Source of the DNA: Tabrizicola caldifontis
GTDB taxonomy: Bacteria; Pseudomonadota; Alphaproteobacteria; Rhodobacterales; Rhodobacteraceae
NCBI RefSeq assembly: GCF_004762095.1
Contig: NZ_SIJH01000008.1
Coordinates: 1 to 64,000, forward strand
Direction of reading: 5' to 3'
Length of the DNA stretch: 64,000 nt
In this document: positions 8,437 to 16,736 of the stretch, piece by piece
Layout: every line of letters starts with the position of its first letter
How positions within the stretch are numbered: the stretch's first letter is position 1
The notes under the pieces: generated by a model
What the model was told of the DNA's origin: nothing
The model's database searches: none
The model's input: the letters and a program-made list of their open reading frames with translations, nothing else
Made by a program: the position numbers and the translations under genes

Positions 8437-9986
8437 GATGCGACACCTCCGGAATGGATGGGCAGGCGGCAGGGCAGCGCCCAGCGGTGCAGCATCCGGC
8501 CAGTGGCCGAGACAAGCTGCCAGTCGTCGCGGACGGCCAGCCTTGCCGGCCCGTCCGGTGCCGGGCCATAGCCATAGCGCAGCCGCAGGTCGTGCCCTGC
8601 CGGCCGCCGGTCCAGCCTGAGAAGCAGGGTCTGGGCATCCGAGGGGTCCACCTCGACCGAAAGGATGTGCGCGCCCGTGGTGTCACCGTCGATGGCAAAG
8701 CCTACCGGATGGTCGCCGCCGGTATCGTCGCCAGGCGCCAGTCGCAGATCGCCCAGCGCCCGGGTGATCGCGCGCAGGGTGATGCTGCCGTCCACGGCCG
8801 GTGTGAGGTCAAGTTCGGCCAGGTGAAAGACCGGGCAGCGCCAGCCGTCCTTCAGCGGATTCGCCTCAAGCGGGCGTAGGGCGGCGGCGCTGACGGCGGC
8901 GGCCGACATCTCGGCCATCTGGCGGCGGGCAGCGGCCGTGGGACGGTCGTGCGGGTCGAACCCGAACATGTAGCTCGGCGCCGAGATCACCAGCCGATGG
9001 TCGCCGTGGTTCCAGGCCAGTTCGGACTGAGCGTCAATGATGCGGTCGCTGATCAGGCCGGGGCGCCCCGCTTCCAGCCGTGCCACGAAGATCGGCCGGT
9101 CGAAACCCATTCTGGCAAGCCCTGCCTCGATCCGCTGCATGACCGACAGCATGCCGTCGCGATAATCGGCAGCCGTGTCATCAAGCGCCTCAAGCGCGAA
9201 GTCCAGTGTCACGGCAAGGATTCTGGCAGACTTGCCCAGCCTGTCGGCCGCACGCTTGATGTTCGCCGCAGCGATCAGCAGGTTCTCCAGCGCGATTCCG
9301 CCGGCGAGGGCGGCGGCAGATGTCGAATTGTCGGTCTCGACCCGGGTGACGAACAGGGGCAGGCCCGCGTGTTTCTCCATCTGCCAGTCAAGCCAGGCCT
9401 CGGCCATCAGCGCCTCGTGCGTCATCTCGCGCAAGGGGGCCAGAAGATCGGTGGTCGAGGCCCGCTCGATCCCGGCGTGGCCGACCGCGCCGATGTCGTC
9501 GGCGGGTGCGACGATGTGAAACGGGTAGCCTGCCGTTTGCGGACTGGCGAGCGCCGCACGCGGCCCGCCGATGCCCAGGATTGCGATCAGCGCACCGGGC
9601 GCGTCGGCCAGGATGGCGCCGCCCGCACGGTTTCGGCAGAAATCGCGCTGTCCCTGTCGCCCAGCCAGCCGGCCAGTGAAGCGCAGCCATTCGCCGTCGG
9701 CACGAAGGTTCCAGACATCATGCCCGTCCAGCATCGCCTCCAGGCGTTCAAGGTCGATCGCGCCCGCCGTATGGCCGGCAGCCTCCCCGGCCTCGGGTTT
9801 GCCGGTCCCGACCGGCAGGCGGTCGCGCAGGCGCAGGGCGATGTCGTCGATCACCCTGTCCGCCAGCCGGAGCACCAGGCCTGTGCTGTCATAGGCGATC
9901 ACGTCGCCATTGCGAGCGCGGACCAGAACGCCATGGCCCGCCCGGACGGCCATTTCCTCGGGGGGTTTCTCGCGCTCGTCGGTCAT
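8433..9986 (-). CDS. uncharacterised protein, possibly SGNH-type esterase
   Basis: Encodes 517 aa of no family I can name with confidence. The middle contains a Rossmann-like part (FVTRVETDNSTSAAALAGG, ARILAVTLDFALEALDD, RPIFVARLEAG) and then FDPHDRPTAAARRQMAEMSAAAV, which resembles the DxxH-P-T-A-x-G-R-x-M block V of SGNH/GDSL carbohydrate esterases. No clear GDS nucleophile block is visible, so the assignment is weak. The last 130 residues look beta-rich (LDLTPAVDGSITLRAIT, HILSVEVDPSDAQTLLLRLDRR) and could be a binding module. The start at 9986 (MTDEREKPP) follows GAGAGTGG; a longer frame from 10037 is possible but less likely. It is the first gene of the minus-strand glycan run. Confidence 0.5.
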   Translation of the reverse strand: MTDEREKPPEEMAVRAGHGVLVRARNGDVIAYDSTGLVLRLADRVIDDIALRLRDRLPVGTGKPEAGEAAGHTAGAIDLERLEAMLDGHDVWNLRADGEWLRFTGRLAGRQGQRDFCRNRAGGAILADAPGALIAILGIGGPRAALASPQTAGYPFHIVAPADDIGAVGHAGIERASTTDLLAPLREMTHEALMAEAWLDWQMEKHAGLPLFVTRVETDNSTSAAALAGGIALENLLIAAANIKRAADRLGKSARILAVTLDFALEALDDTAADYRDGMLSVMQRIEAGLARMGFDRPIFVARLEAGRPGLISDRIIDAQSELAWNHGDHRLVISAPSYMFGFDPHDRPTAAARRQMAEMSAAAVSAAALRPLEANPLKDGWRCPVFHLAELDLTPAVDGSITLRAITRALGDLRLAPGDDTGGDHPVGFAIDGDTTGAHILSVEVDPSDAQTLLLRLDRRPAGHDLRLRYGYGPAPDGPARLAVRDDWQLVSATGRMLHRWALPCRLPIHSGGVAS

Positions 9987-10031
9987 GGATCCACTCTCGC
10001 TTGCGCCGTTGTCGTCGCTGAGGGCGCCATA

Positions 10032-10059
10032 TTGCAAACAGGGTCTGTATCGCTATAAC
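10032..10059 (+). promoter_or_regulatory. candidate sigma-70 type promoter for the alpha/beta-hydrolase gene
   Basis: TTGCAA at 10032-10037 and TATAAC at 10054-10059, 16 bases apart, lie in the divergent gap and point toward the gene at 10132. Both hexamers are close to consensus and the surrounding gap is relatively A/T rich. Not experimentally supported. Confidence 0.5.
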
Positions 10060-10131
10060 CGATTGATAGTCCACGTTCCAGCGGAACGGAGCGGGGCCAG
10101 GGGCAAAGTCAACGGGCCGGGGTCACGCCGA

Positions 10132-11043
10132 ATGTCAGCCGTCAGCGATGGTCCGGATGACCTGCCGCCGCTGCTTGCCCCCGACGCGGCCGCAGATCCG
10201 TCACACCGCTTCCGTGTCCTCCGGGATCGGGCGGCGCTGTGGTTCGAACCCGGTGACCGGGCCCTGATCGTCACCTTCGACAATCTCGCCACGATCGACC
10301 ACCCCTACCCCCGGAGTCCCTGGCTGACGAACCTGGTTCAGGACTTGGGATTTGCCCTTCTCGGGGTGCAGTCCTTCGCCAAGGACTGGTATCGCAACCC
10401 CGACGCTGTGCCACTGGTCCAGCAGCTTGAAGCAGACGGGTTCTTTGCCCGCTTTGACAGGGTGGTCTTCATCGGCGCGTCGATGGGGGCTTTCGCCGCG
10501 ATCAACATGGCCACGCTGGTTCCCGGGGTTTCGGTGATCGCGCTTTCGCCGCAGTCAACGATGTCGCGGAAGATTGCCCCGTTCGAGGGCCGCTTCGGCT
10601 GGGCAGTGAAACGCAGCGACTGGACGACGCCCCATTTCCTAGATGCCGCCGAGACGGTCCGCCGGCTGGACCGGGTCGTGGTGCTTTTTGACGGACGGGT
10701 GAACGAGGATCGCCTGCATGCCGCGCGGCTGGCTGGTCCCAATGTGCAGATGCTGCGCATCGATCACACCACGCACGAGGCCGTTCGCGTGGTGCTGAAA
10801 TGCGGCGCGCTGGGGCACCTGATCGCCGGGGTGGCCGAACGGGGCCAGCCAGCGCCCGAGTTCTGGCAGGCCATGCGCAACCGCCGCACCGTCCGCAAGT
10901 GGGCGCGCGCCTTCTTCGAACAGGTGACGGCAGAGGGTCACCCCGCCCGTATCCGGGCAGCGGGGGCGGCCCTGCTCAGGCAGGACGACTATCTTTTCGT
11001 ACATCGTGGCCTGAAACGCCTGGCAAACAGCGGTATTGACTGA
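10132..11043 (+). CDS. alpha/beta-hydrolase fold protein
   Basis: Encodes 303 aa. A nucleophile elbow G-A-S-M-G places the serine at about residue 117 (FIGASMGAFAAI), followed by a plausible acid in VVVLFDGRVNEDR (Asp about 184) and a histidine in IDHTTHEAV (about 209-212), giving a Ser-Asp-His triad order of the alpha/beta-hydrolase superfamily. The start at 10132 (MSAVSDG) is chosen because GGGG precedes it and the longer frame runs back through the divergent gene. No signal peptide. It is transcribed away from the glycan run and converges on the next minus-strand glycosyltransferase, ending 2 bases before that gene's stop. Substrate unknown; a glycan or lipid ester is possible from context. 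Confidence 0.65.
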   Translation: MSAVSDGPDDLPPLLAPDAAADPSHRFRVLRDRAALWFEPGDRALIVTFDNLATIDHPYPRSPWLTNLVQDLGFALLGVQSFAKDWYRNPDAVPLVQQLEADGFFARFDRVVFIGASMGAFAAINMATLVPGVSVIALSPQSTMSRKIAPFEGRFGWAVKRSDWTTPHFLDAAETVRRLDRVVVLFDGRVNEDRLHAARLAGPNVQMLRIDHTTHEAVRVVLKCGALGHLIAGVAERGQPAPEFWQAMRNRRTVRKWARAFFEQVTAEGHPARIRAAGAALLRQDDYLFVHRGLKRLANSGID

Positions 11044-11045
11044 GT

Positions 11046-12890
11046 TCACCCTGCCCGCAGAAACAGGGCCGAGCCGTTCCGCGCGGCCTCGGTGTCCTCG
11101 TTAAAGCCGACAGCGGCCAGTGCCGGGCCGAAGGCCTGCCGACATGCGGCAAGTTCGGCATCGCTGTCCACCGGAAAGACGATCCTTCGCACACTGTCCA
11201 GCGGTGCTGCGGCAAGGATTTCCGGGCTCAGGCCGGCACGTCTGCCGACCCGCAGCAGATCGGGCCGGAAGTCGCGCAGACAGGCTGCAAGCCCGCCGGC
11301 CTCGGTCTGGCGATCCCCCGGCAGACGCAGCCTGCCACCGACCAGCTTCAGCACGGCACTGTCAGTCAGCCCGTTGCGGCGGTGGATCGCCGCCGCCGCG
11401 GCCATCATTCCTGCCGTTTCGTCCTGCATCATGGCCACAAGGCCCTGTGTCGCCTGCAGCGCCTTGATCGCACAAAGGCCGACGCCCGACCCCAGATCAA
11501 GCATCCGGCGCGCGTCTGCCGTGTAAAGGGTGATGTTGCGGGCGTGGCGGCGGTCGAGCTTGCCGGCCAGAACGGCCATCATCCCCTCGGCCGAGAAAAG
11601 TAGCGGATCGGCGGGCAGTTCGATGTCCTGATTGCGTACCCAGGCAATGCCGGGATCCTGCGACAGCGCAACCCTGCCGGGGCGGTAGGGATCGACGGCC
11701 CTGGCGTTCCAGCCCGAAACCGGTGCCGGATCGTTGCGCGGTTTCATGGCTGCGGCCTCGACGGTGCGACGTTCGACCCGGCTCATCAGCTCGGCTATCC
11801 TTGCGGGGTCGCGGGCCTTGGGGGGCTTGGCCTCGACCCTGGTGATCGGCACCTTGCCGGCTTCGATGAGGCGGGCGCGCATGCTTTGGTAGGCCTCGGT
11901 CTCGCGCAGCTCGGCAAGCCGCCGCTCGACCCTGTCCAGCGCCGCCTCGTGCAGTTCGCGCAGGATCGGGTCGGTCAGAAGCTGTGCCATGATCGCGGCG
12001 CGCGCCTCGGCATGGCGCAGGATGCGGGTGTCCGGCACCTCGTTGCGGTCCTGTAGCGACCAGTAGTCGGCGTTGTACTTGTCGGCCTTGTTGTTCACGT
12101 TGCCGCGCAGCCTGCGGATGACATAACTGTCGATCGACTTGACGGCGTAGTGGTTCATCTGGGCCCAGTCAAAGCCGACCGTGCGCCGGATCGAACGCCA
12201 GCCGCGGAACTTGAAATAGTCCTCCATCCGCTCGCCCGATCCGTTCAGCCAGTGGACAGTATCGGGAAAGTCCCCCTGGAGATGCTTGTTGCGTATCGTG
12301 GGGCGGTGGATGCCCAGCTTCCAGTATTCCGGGTCGAAGCGGAACAGCGTCTTGACCCCCCAGCCCATGCGCCACAGGGGGGGTGCGGCGCGGGTGAACT
12401 GTTCGGTCACCGGGGCGCGCGACCAGTCGATCACCCCGTTCGACCCGAAGATCCGCCAAGTGACGACGATGCCGTTCGCGCCCTTGGCCACCACATCATC
12501 CAGCATGCCGTCCAGATGGCCCGAGGGGTGGTTGATTGCCAGGAACTCGTCGGCATCGAAAACCATCACCCAGTCGGCCGCCGCCACCAGCGGTTCGGCC
12601 TGGGCATGGGACAGCGCCGAAGGCTGCGGCTTGACCCCTTCGCGGATCACGTTCGGGCGGTGATGCCCCAGACCCAGCGCCTGAAGCCGTTGAAGCATCT
12701 CGACTGTGCCGTCCGTGCAGTCGTTGGTGTAGACAAGGATGTCGGTGAAGCCGACTGCAAGGTGATGGGCGAACCATTCCAGCAGGTAGGGCGCCTCGTC
12801 CTTCATCATCGACACGGCCATGATCGTGCCGTGCGGGCTTGTCCGCTTCAGATTGCCAAATGCCAGGGCTTCCGGTGCCGGGGACGGCAT
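11046..12890 (-). CDS. GT2-like glycosyltransferase with C-terminal methyltransferase-like domain
   Basis: Encodes 614 aa. Residues about 15-320 are a glycosyltransferase of the same family as the genes at 2480 and 4380: GTIMAVSMMKDEAPYLLEW, then VMVFDADEFLAI with the DADEF metal site at 112-116. A basic helical linker (about 310-390) leads to a C-terminal domain with LDLGSGVG at about 464-471, a good SAM-binding motif I, followed by helices. This makes it a likely bifunctional sugar and methyl transferase or a glycosyltransferase with an accessory fold. Start at 12890 (MPSPAPEAL) is preferred because the longer frame overlaps the upstream gene. It lies 109 bases after the DCD-type transferase gene upstream of it. 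Confidence 0.75.
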   Translation of the reverse strand: MPSPAPEALAFGNLKRTSPHGTIMAVSMMKDEAPYLLEWFAHHLAVGFTDILVYTNDCTDGTVEMLQRLQALGLGHHRPNVIREGVKPQPSALSHAQAEPLVAAADWVMVFDADEFLAINHPSGHLDGMLDDVVAKGANGIVVTWRIFGSNGVIDWSRAPVTEQFTRAAPPLWRMGWGVKTLFRFDPEYWKLGIHRPTIRNKHLQGDFPDTVHWLNGSGERMEDYFKFRGWRSIRRTVGFDWAQMNHYAVKSIDSYVIRRLRGNVNNKADKYNADYWSLQDRNEVPDTRILRHAEARAAIMAQLLTDPILRELHEAALDRVERRLAELRETEAYQSMRARLIEAGKVPITRVEAKPPKARDPARIAELMSRVERRTVEAAAMKPRNDPAPVSGWNARAVDPYRPGRVALSQDPGIAWVRNQDIELPADPLLFSAEGMMAVLAGKLDRRHARNITLYTADARRMLDLGSGVGLCAIKALQATQGLVAMMQDETAGMMAAAAAIHRRNGLTDSAVLKLVGGRLRLPGDRQTEAGGLAACLRDFRPDLLRVGRRAGLSPEILAAAPLDSVRRIVFPVDSDAELAACRQAFGPALAAVGFNEDTEAARNGSALFLRAG

Positions 12891-12999
12891 CTGCGTCAGA
12901 TCCAGCCGAGGTTCACGCGCGCAGGCATCTGATTGCGCGGCCGGAAGGGCGCGATCCCGGCGTCGACCCCGGTTGCCGGTGCGGCATTCAGGGCGCCCC

Positions 13000-13821
13000 T
13001 CATTCGCCCCCCAGCGCCTGTTCGGGGTCGATCCCCACCTGTTCGCACATGCGCGCAACATAGGAATTCCTGAGCGGCGGGTTGTTGCGCCACCAGGGCT
13101 TGGTCCCGTTGGTGTAGAGATGAACCGATACAGTGGTATCGGTGAAATGTCCCTCGACCCTGCCGTAGGGGTCGAAGAACACATCGTTCAGCTGGAACGG
13201 CACCGGATACAGGACATCCGGTGTCATCGCCTTGTCGTAGTCCCCCGACTTCTGGGCAAAATAGGTGAAGGCCTGCGGGCCGAAGGCGGTGCGTTCGGTC
13301 TTGTAGATGGCGGCCGCATGCGACAGGCCGCCCTTTTCTGTGTTGCGGTCCATCTGCTTGCGCTGCTTCTTGCTCCACCACGGCGGATAGTCCGGCAGGT
13401 TGTCGTAGTAGTCGAGCAGCAGGTCCATCAGCTCACAGTCCGGCGGCAGGCCGACGACCCCACAGTTCAACGCCCCGCGCATCCCGTGGCCAGCAAAGAC
13501 ATAGTCCCATTCGTCGGGAAAGGGCTGGTGGCAGAAGGCGTCGCAGTCGATCCACAGCGCGCCCGTCTTGCGGATCATCTTGTAGCGGAACACGTTAGAC
13601 AGGAACGAGGCAGAGGTCGCTTCGACCAGATCCATGTCCAGGTCCATGATCTCGGACGCCGGCCGGATGACCACGCCCTCGGGGGCATTTGTGACGTCAT
13701 GGGTGCAGAACAGGGTGACCGGATGCCCGTGCAGCAGGTGTGACTTCAGGCACAGCTGGTTGAGGTAATGCAGCCTTTGCCCGATCCACAAGGAAGCCAC
13801 TGGGCGACGGTTCAGGATCAT
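13000..13821 (-). CDS. GT32-like glycosyltransferase
   Basis: Encodes 273 aa. The N-terminal part (SLWIGQRLHYLNQLCLKS), then VFRYKMIRKTGALWIDCDAFC with a DCD metal site at 92-94, matches the capsular/Och1-type DXD sugar transferase pattern. A cytoplasmic enzyme is expected. It is the first gene of a two-gene minus-strand unit with the glycosyltransferase at 11046 and has its own candidate promoter at 13869-13897. Which sugar it adds cannot be seen. Confidence 0.7.
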   Translation of the reverse strand: MILNRRPVASLWIGQRLHYLNQLCLKSHLLHGHPVTLFCTHDVTNAPEGVVIRPASEIMDLDMDLVEATSASFLSNVFRYKMIRKTGALWIDCDAFCHQPFPDEWDYVFAGHGMRGALNCGVVGLPPDCELMDLLLDYYDNLPDYPPWWSKKQRKQMDRNTEKGGLSHAAAIYKTERTAFGPQAFTYFAQKSGDYDKAMTPDVLYPVPFQLNDVFFDPYGRVEGHFTDTTVSVHLYTNGTKPWWRNNPPLRNSYVARMCEQVGIDPEQALGGE

Positions 13822-13868
13822 GGCCGATGATGTCCATTCTTGCGGGAACGTGGCAGGATTGCAGGGTT

Positions 13869-13897
13869 TTCCTAGCTGATAGCCCGGCAGGTGACAA
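13869..13897 (-). promoter_or_regulatory. candidate promoter for the two-gene glycosyltransferase unit
   Basis: On the minus strand TTGTCA (13892-13897) and TAGGAA (13869-13874) are 17 bases apart, about 48 bases upstream of the gene starting at 13821. The -35 is close to consensus, the -10 is moderate. Confidence 0.4.
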
Positions 13898-13932
13898 CAC
13901 GCTCGGGCAGTGCCCTGCTGTCCTTGCCGGCT

Positions 13933-15162
13933 TCAGATCGGCTTTCCGGCCAGCAGTTTCGGCAGTTCCCCGGTCAGACCCGCCGCCTGGCGGATGAAGC
14001 CGCGGCGCAGGCCGGGAAGGGCGCCGACAAGACCCATGCCGAGGTCGCGGCCCAGCCGCAGGATCGGGTTGTCGTTCGAAAATACCCGGTTCACCGCATC
14101 CATGCCCAACGCAAGGGCGGTCGCATCGAACCGGCGCCAGCGCTGGTATTCCTCCAGCGCGGCCGGACTGCCCGGCTCTTCGCCGCGGCGCCGTGCCAGG
14201 ATCAGCACTTCGGCCAGCGCGGCCACGTCGCGCAGGCCCAGGTTCAGCCCCTGCCCGGCGATGGGATGCACCCCATGCGCGGCATCACCCACCAGCGCGA
14301 GGCGGTCCGCCACGAAACGCTCGGCCAGGGACAGCGACAAGGGATAGGTGAATCGTGAACCCGCCAGCTCGATCCGGCCGAGGAAATCCCCGAACCGGGG
14401 CCGCAGCGCGTCAAGATACCGGTCATCCGGCAGCGCCTGGATCGCGGCGGCGGCGGTGTCGGTCTCGCTCCAGACGATGCTGGAATGATGACCGCCCTTG
14501 AGCGGCAGGATGGCAAGCGGCCCCGACGGCATGAAGAACTGCTGCGCCACCCCCATGTGGTCGCGTTCGTGCCGGATCGCGGTGACCAGCGCGGTCTGGC
14601 CGTAGCCCCAGCCCACGCGCCGGATTCCCGCCCGCGCTGCAACGCCCGAGCCGCGCCCGTCGCAGCCAACGAGCAGACCCGCCGTCACTACCTTGCCCGA
14701 GGCCAGCGTCACGGTCACCCCGGCGGGGCCCACCTTCTGCGCCTCGACCGTCTCGCCGGACAGAAGGGTGATGCCTGGTGCGGCCTGAATCGCGGCGAGG
14801 AAGGCGGCGTAAAGGAAGCGGTCCTCCAGCATGTGGCCCATCGGGCCTTCCTCGATCTCGGCATGGTCGAAGTGCAGGAACAGGGGCGATGCCCCCTCGC
14901 CCGCGCGGCCGTCGCTGGCCCGTATCTCCATGATCGGCTGCGCCTTGTCGCTGACCGTGCCCCAGACCCCGATCGCGGTCAGCAGACGGACAGAGGCGAT
15001 GGCCAGCGCATAGGCGCGCCCGTCGAAGCCGGCCTCGGCCCGGGCCGAGGCGCGGCGAGCATCGACGACGATCACCCGGAACCCGCCCTGGGCCAGCGCC
15101 AGCGCCAGCGCCGGGCCATTCAGCCCGCCACCCGCAATCACCACATCGGCATCCCAGCTCAT
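13933..15162 (-). CDS. ubiH: UbiH/UbiF/COQ6-family FAD monooxygenase
   Basis: Encodes 409 aa, the normal length for aromatic-ring hydroxylases of ubiquinone biosynthesis. Diagnostic sites are the N-terminal dinucleotide fold ADVVIAGGGLNGPALA (10-16), the DG motif LVGCDGRGS (165-171) and the FAD GD motif ALVGDAAHGVHPIAGQGLNLGL (289-310), whose HPIAGQGLN is the hallmark of the UbiH group. It would add a hydroxyl to the polyprenyl-benzene ring at the membrane surface using FAD and NAD(P)H. Which ring position it serves (UbiH, UbiF or UbiI role) cannot be settled by eye. It is divergent from the amidase gene, with 77 bases between the starts. Confidence 0.88.
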   Translation of the reverse strand: MSWDADVVIAGGGLNGPALALALAQGGFRVIVVDARRASARAEAGFDGRAYALAIASVRLLTAIGVWGTVSDKAQPIMEIRASDGRAGEGASPLFLHFDHAEIEEGPMGHMLEDRFLYAAFLAAIQAAPGITLLSGETVEAQKVGPAGVTVTLASGKVVTAGLLVGCDGRGSGVAARAGIRRVGWGYGQTALVTAIRHERDHMGVAQQFFMPSGPLAILPLKGGHHSSIVWSETDTAAAAIQALPDDRYLDALRPRFGDFLGRIELAGSRFTYPLSLSLAERFVADRLALVGDAAHGVHPIAGQGLNLGLRDVAALAEVLILARRRGEEPGSPAALEEYQRWRRFDATALALGMDAVNRVFSNDNPILRLGRDLGMGLVGALPGLRRGFIRQAAGLTGELPKLLAGKPI

Positions 15163-15239
15163 GTGACCTTCTTATCCTGCGGGCGCGGATTGTCCATGCG
15201 TCGGCAAGCCGCTACCCTTGCCGAAACCATGGGGGCGAC

Positions 15240-16571
15240 ATGACCGGAACCTGGGCGAACCTGACCGCATCTGAACTGGGGCGCGAGATCGACGGGGGCC
15301 GTATCCATCCCGTCGAACTGACCGAAGCCTTCATCGACGCCATCGAAAGTCACCCGCTTGCCCCCCGGATCTATGTCCGCACCACGCCTGCCCGCGCCCG
15401 GGCCGAGGCCATGGCCGCCGCCACCCGTGCCAAGGCGGGGCTGCGCCGGGGCCTTCTGGACGGTGTGCCGGTCAGCTGGAAGGATCTGTTCGACACCGCC
15501 GGCGTGGCGACCGAGGCAGGATCGGCGCTGCTGAAGGGGCGCACACCAGACCGCGATGCGGCGGTGCTGGAGACGGCAACCCTGAACGGGCTGGTCTGCC
15601 TGGGCAAGACGCACATGTCGGAACTGGCCTTCTCGGGCCTTGGCTTGAACCCGGTCACCGCGACGCCCCCCTGCCTGAATGACGATCGAGCGGTGCCGGG
15701 TGGGTCGTCCTCTGGTGCGGCGGCTTCGGTTGCCTTCGGTCTTGCGCCTGCGGCTATCGGATCGGACACCGGCGGCTCGGTGCGCATCCCGGCGGCGTGG
15801 AACGACCTTGTGGGATTGAAGACCACCGCCGGCAGCCTGCCGCTGACCGGCGTGGTGCCCCTGTGCGAAACCTTCGACACGATCGGTCCCCTGGCCCATT
15901 CGGTCGAGGACTGTGCGCAGCTTCTGGCCGTCCTGTCGGGCACGAAACCGGCCGACCTGTCGGGCACCAGCCTGTCGGGCGCGCGCCTGGCCGTGCTGGA
16001 GACCGTGGCTCTTGACGATCTGCGTGACCGGCCCGCACAGGGCTTTGACGATGCCACCCGTCGCCTTGCCCGTGCCGGGGCCGAAATCACCCGGATCAGC
16101 GCGCCGGAGGTGGCCGATGCGATGGGTCTGGCCGGCATACTGTTTACTGCGGAAGCCTATGGCATCTGGAGGGAAACGATCGAAAGGGCTCCGGAAAAGA
16201 TGTTCCCGCGCATTCTGGAACGTTTCCGATCGGGCGCGCAGTTCCCGGCCATGGACTATGTTGCCGCCTGGCGCCGCCTGCACCAGTTACGCGGGCTGTG
16301 GGCGGCACGGGCGGCGGCCTTCGATGCGGTGCTGCTGCCCACGTCGCCGATCCTGCCGCCAGATGCCGGACGGCTGATGTCCGACGATGCCTATTACGTC
16401 ACGGAAAATCTTCTGGCCCTGCGCAACACCCGGATCGCCAACCTCATGGGCCTTTGCGCACTGACGCTGCCAACCTCGCAGCCCTCCTGCGGGATCAGCC
16501 TGATGGGCGCGGCGGGCGGCGAAGCGCGGCTGTTGCGGCTGGGCGCTGCGGCCGAACAGGCACTGCGCTAG
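15240..16571 (+). CDS. amidase signature family protein
   Basis: Encodes 443 aa. The Ser-cisSer-Lys triad is visible with the family spacing: K81 in VSWKDLFD, S156 in PGGSSSGAAA and S180 in GSDTGGSVRIPA, separated by 75 and 24 residues exactly as in characterised amidases. It hydrolyses an amide to acid and ammonia; the family also includes GatA, but no gatB/gatC neighbours and the shorter length argue for a stand-alone amidase. No signal peptide. It starts at 15240 after GGGGGCGAC and is followed by a candidate terminator at 16643. Confidence 0.88.
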   Translation: MTGTWANLTASELGREIDGGRIHPVELTEAFIDAIESHPLAPRIYVRTTPARARAEAMAAATRAKAGLRRGLLDGVPVSWKDLFDTAGVATEAGSALLKGRTPDRDAAVLETATLNGLVCLGKTHMSELAFSGLGLNPVTATPPCLNDDRAVPGGSSSGAAASVAFGLAPAAIGSDTGGSVRIPAAWNDLVGLKTTAGSLPLTGVVPLCETFDTIGPLAHSVEDCAQLLAVLSGTKPADLSGTSLSGARLAVLETVALDDLRDRPAQGFDDATRRLARAGAEITRISAPEVADAMGLAGILFTAEAYGIWRETIERAPEKMFPRILERFRSGAQFPAMDYVAAWRRLHQLRGLWAARAAAFDAVLLPTSPILPPDAGRLMSDDAYYVTENLLALRNTRIANLMGLCALTLPTSQPSCGISLMGAAGGEARLLRLGAAAEQALR

Positions 16572-16642
16572 GCCCGGGCACATTGATCCACGGCCGCGCC
16601 GCCGGGCGTCCCAAGCGCAAAAGCCACAATCGGCCGCCCCAA

Positions 16643-16665
16643 CCTGCTCAGCTTGCAGGGTTTTT
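16643..16665 (+). terminator. candidate intrinsic terminator after the amidase gene
   Basis: CCTGC (16643-16647) and GCAGG (16655-16659) form a short stem with a 7-base loop, followed by G and five T's (16661-16665). The stem is only 5 bp, so strength is uncertain. Confidence 0.4.
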
Positions 16666-16736
16666 CTGGACCTTGCGCCCGCGACTGGCTATCGTCTGCA
16701 AAAATGGGGCGACCAGACCCCGACCTTGAGGCAGCA

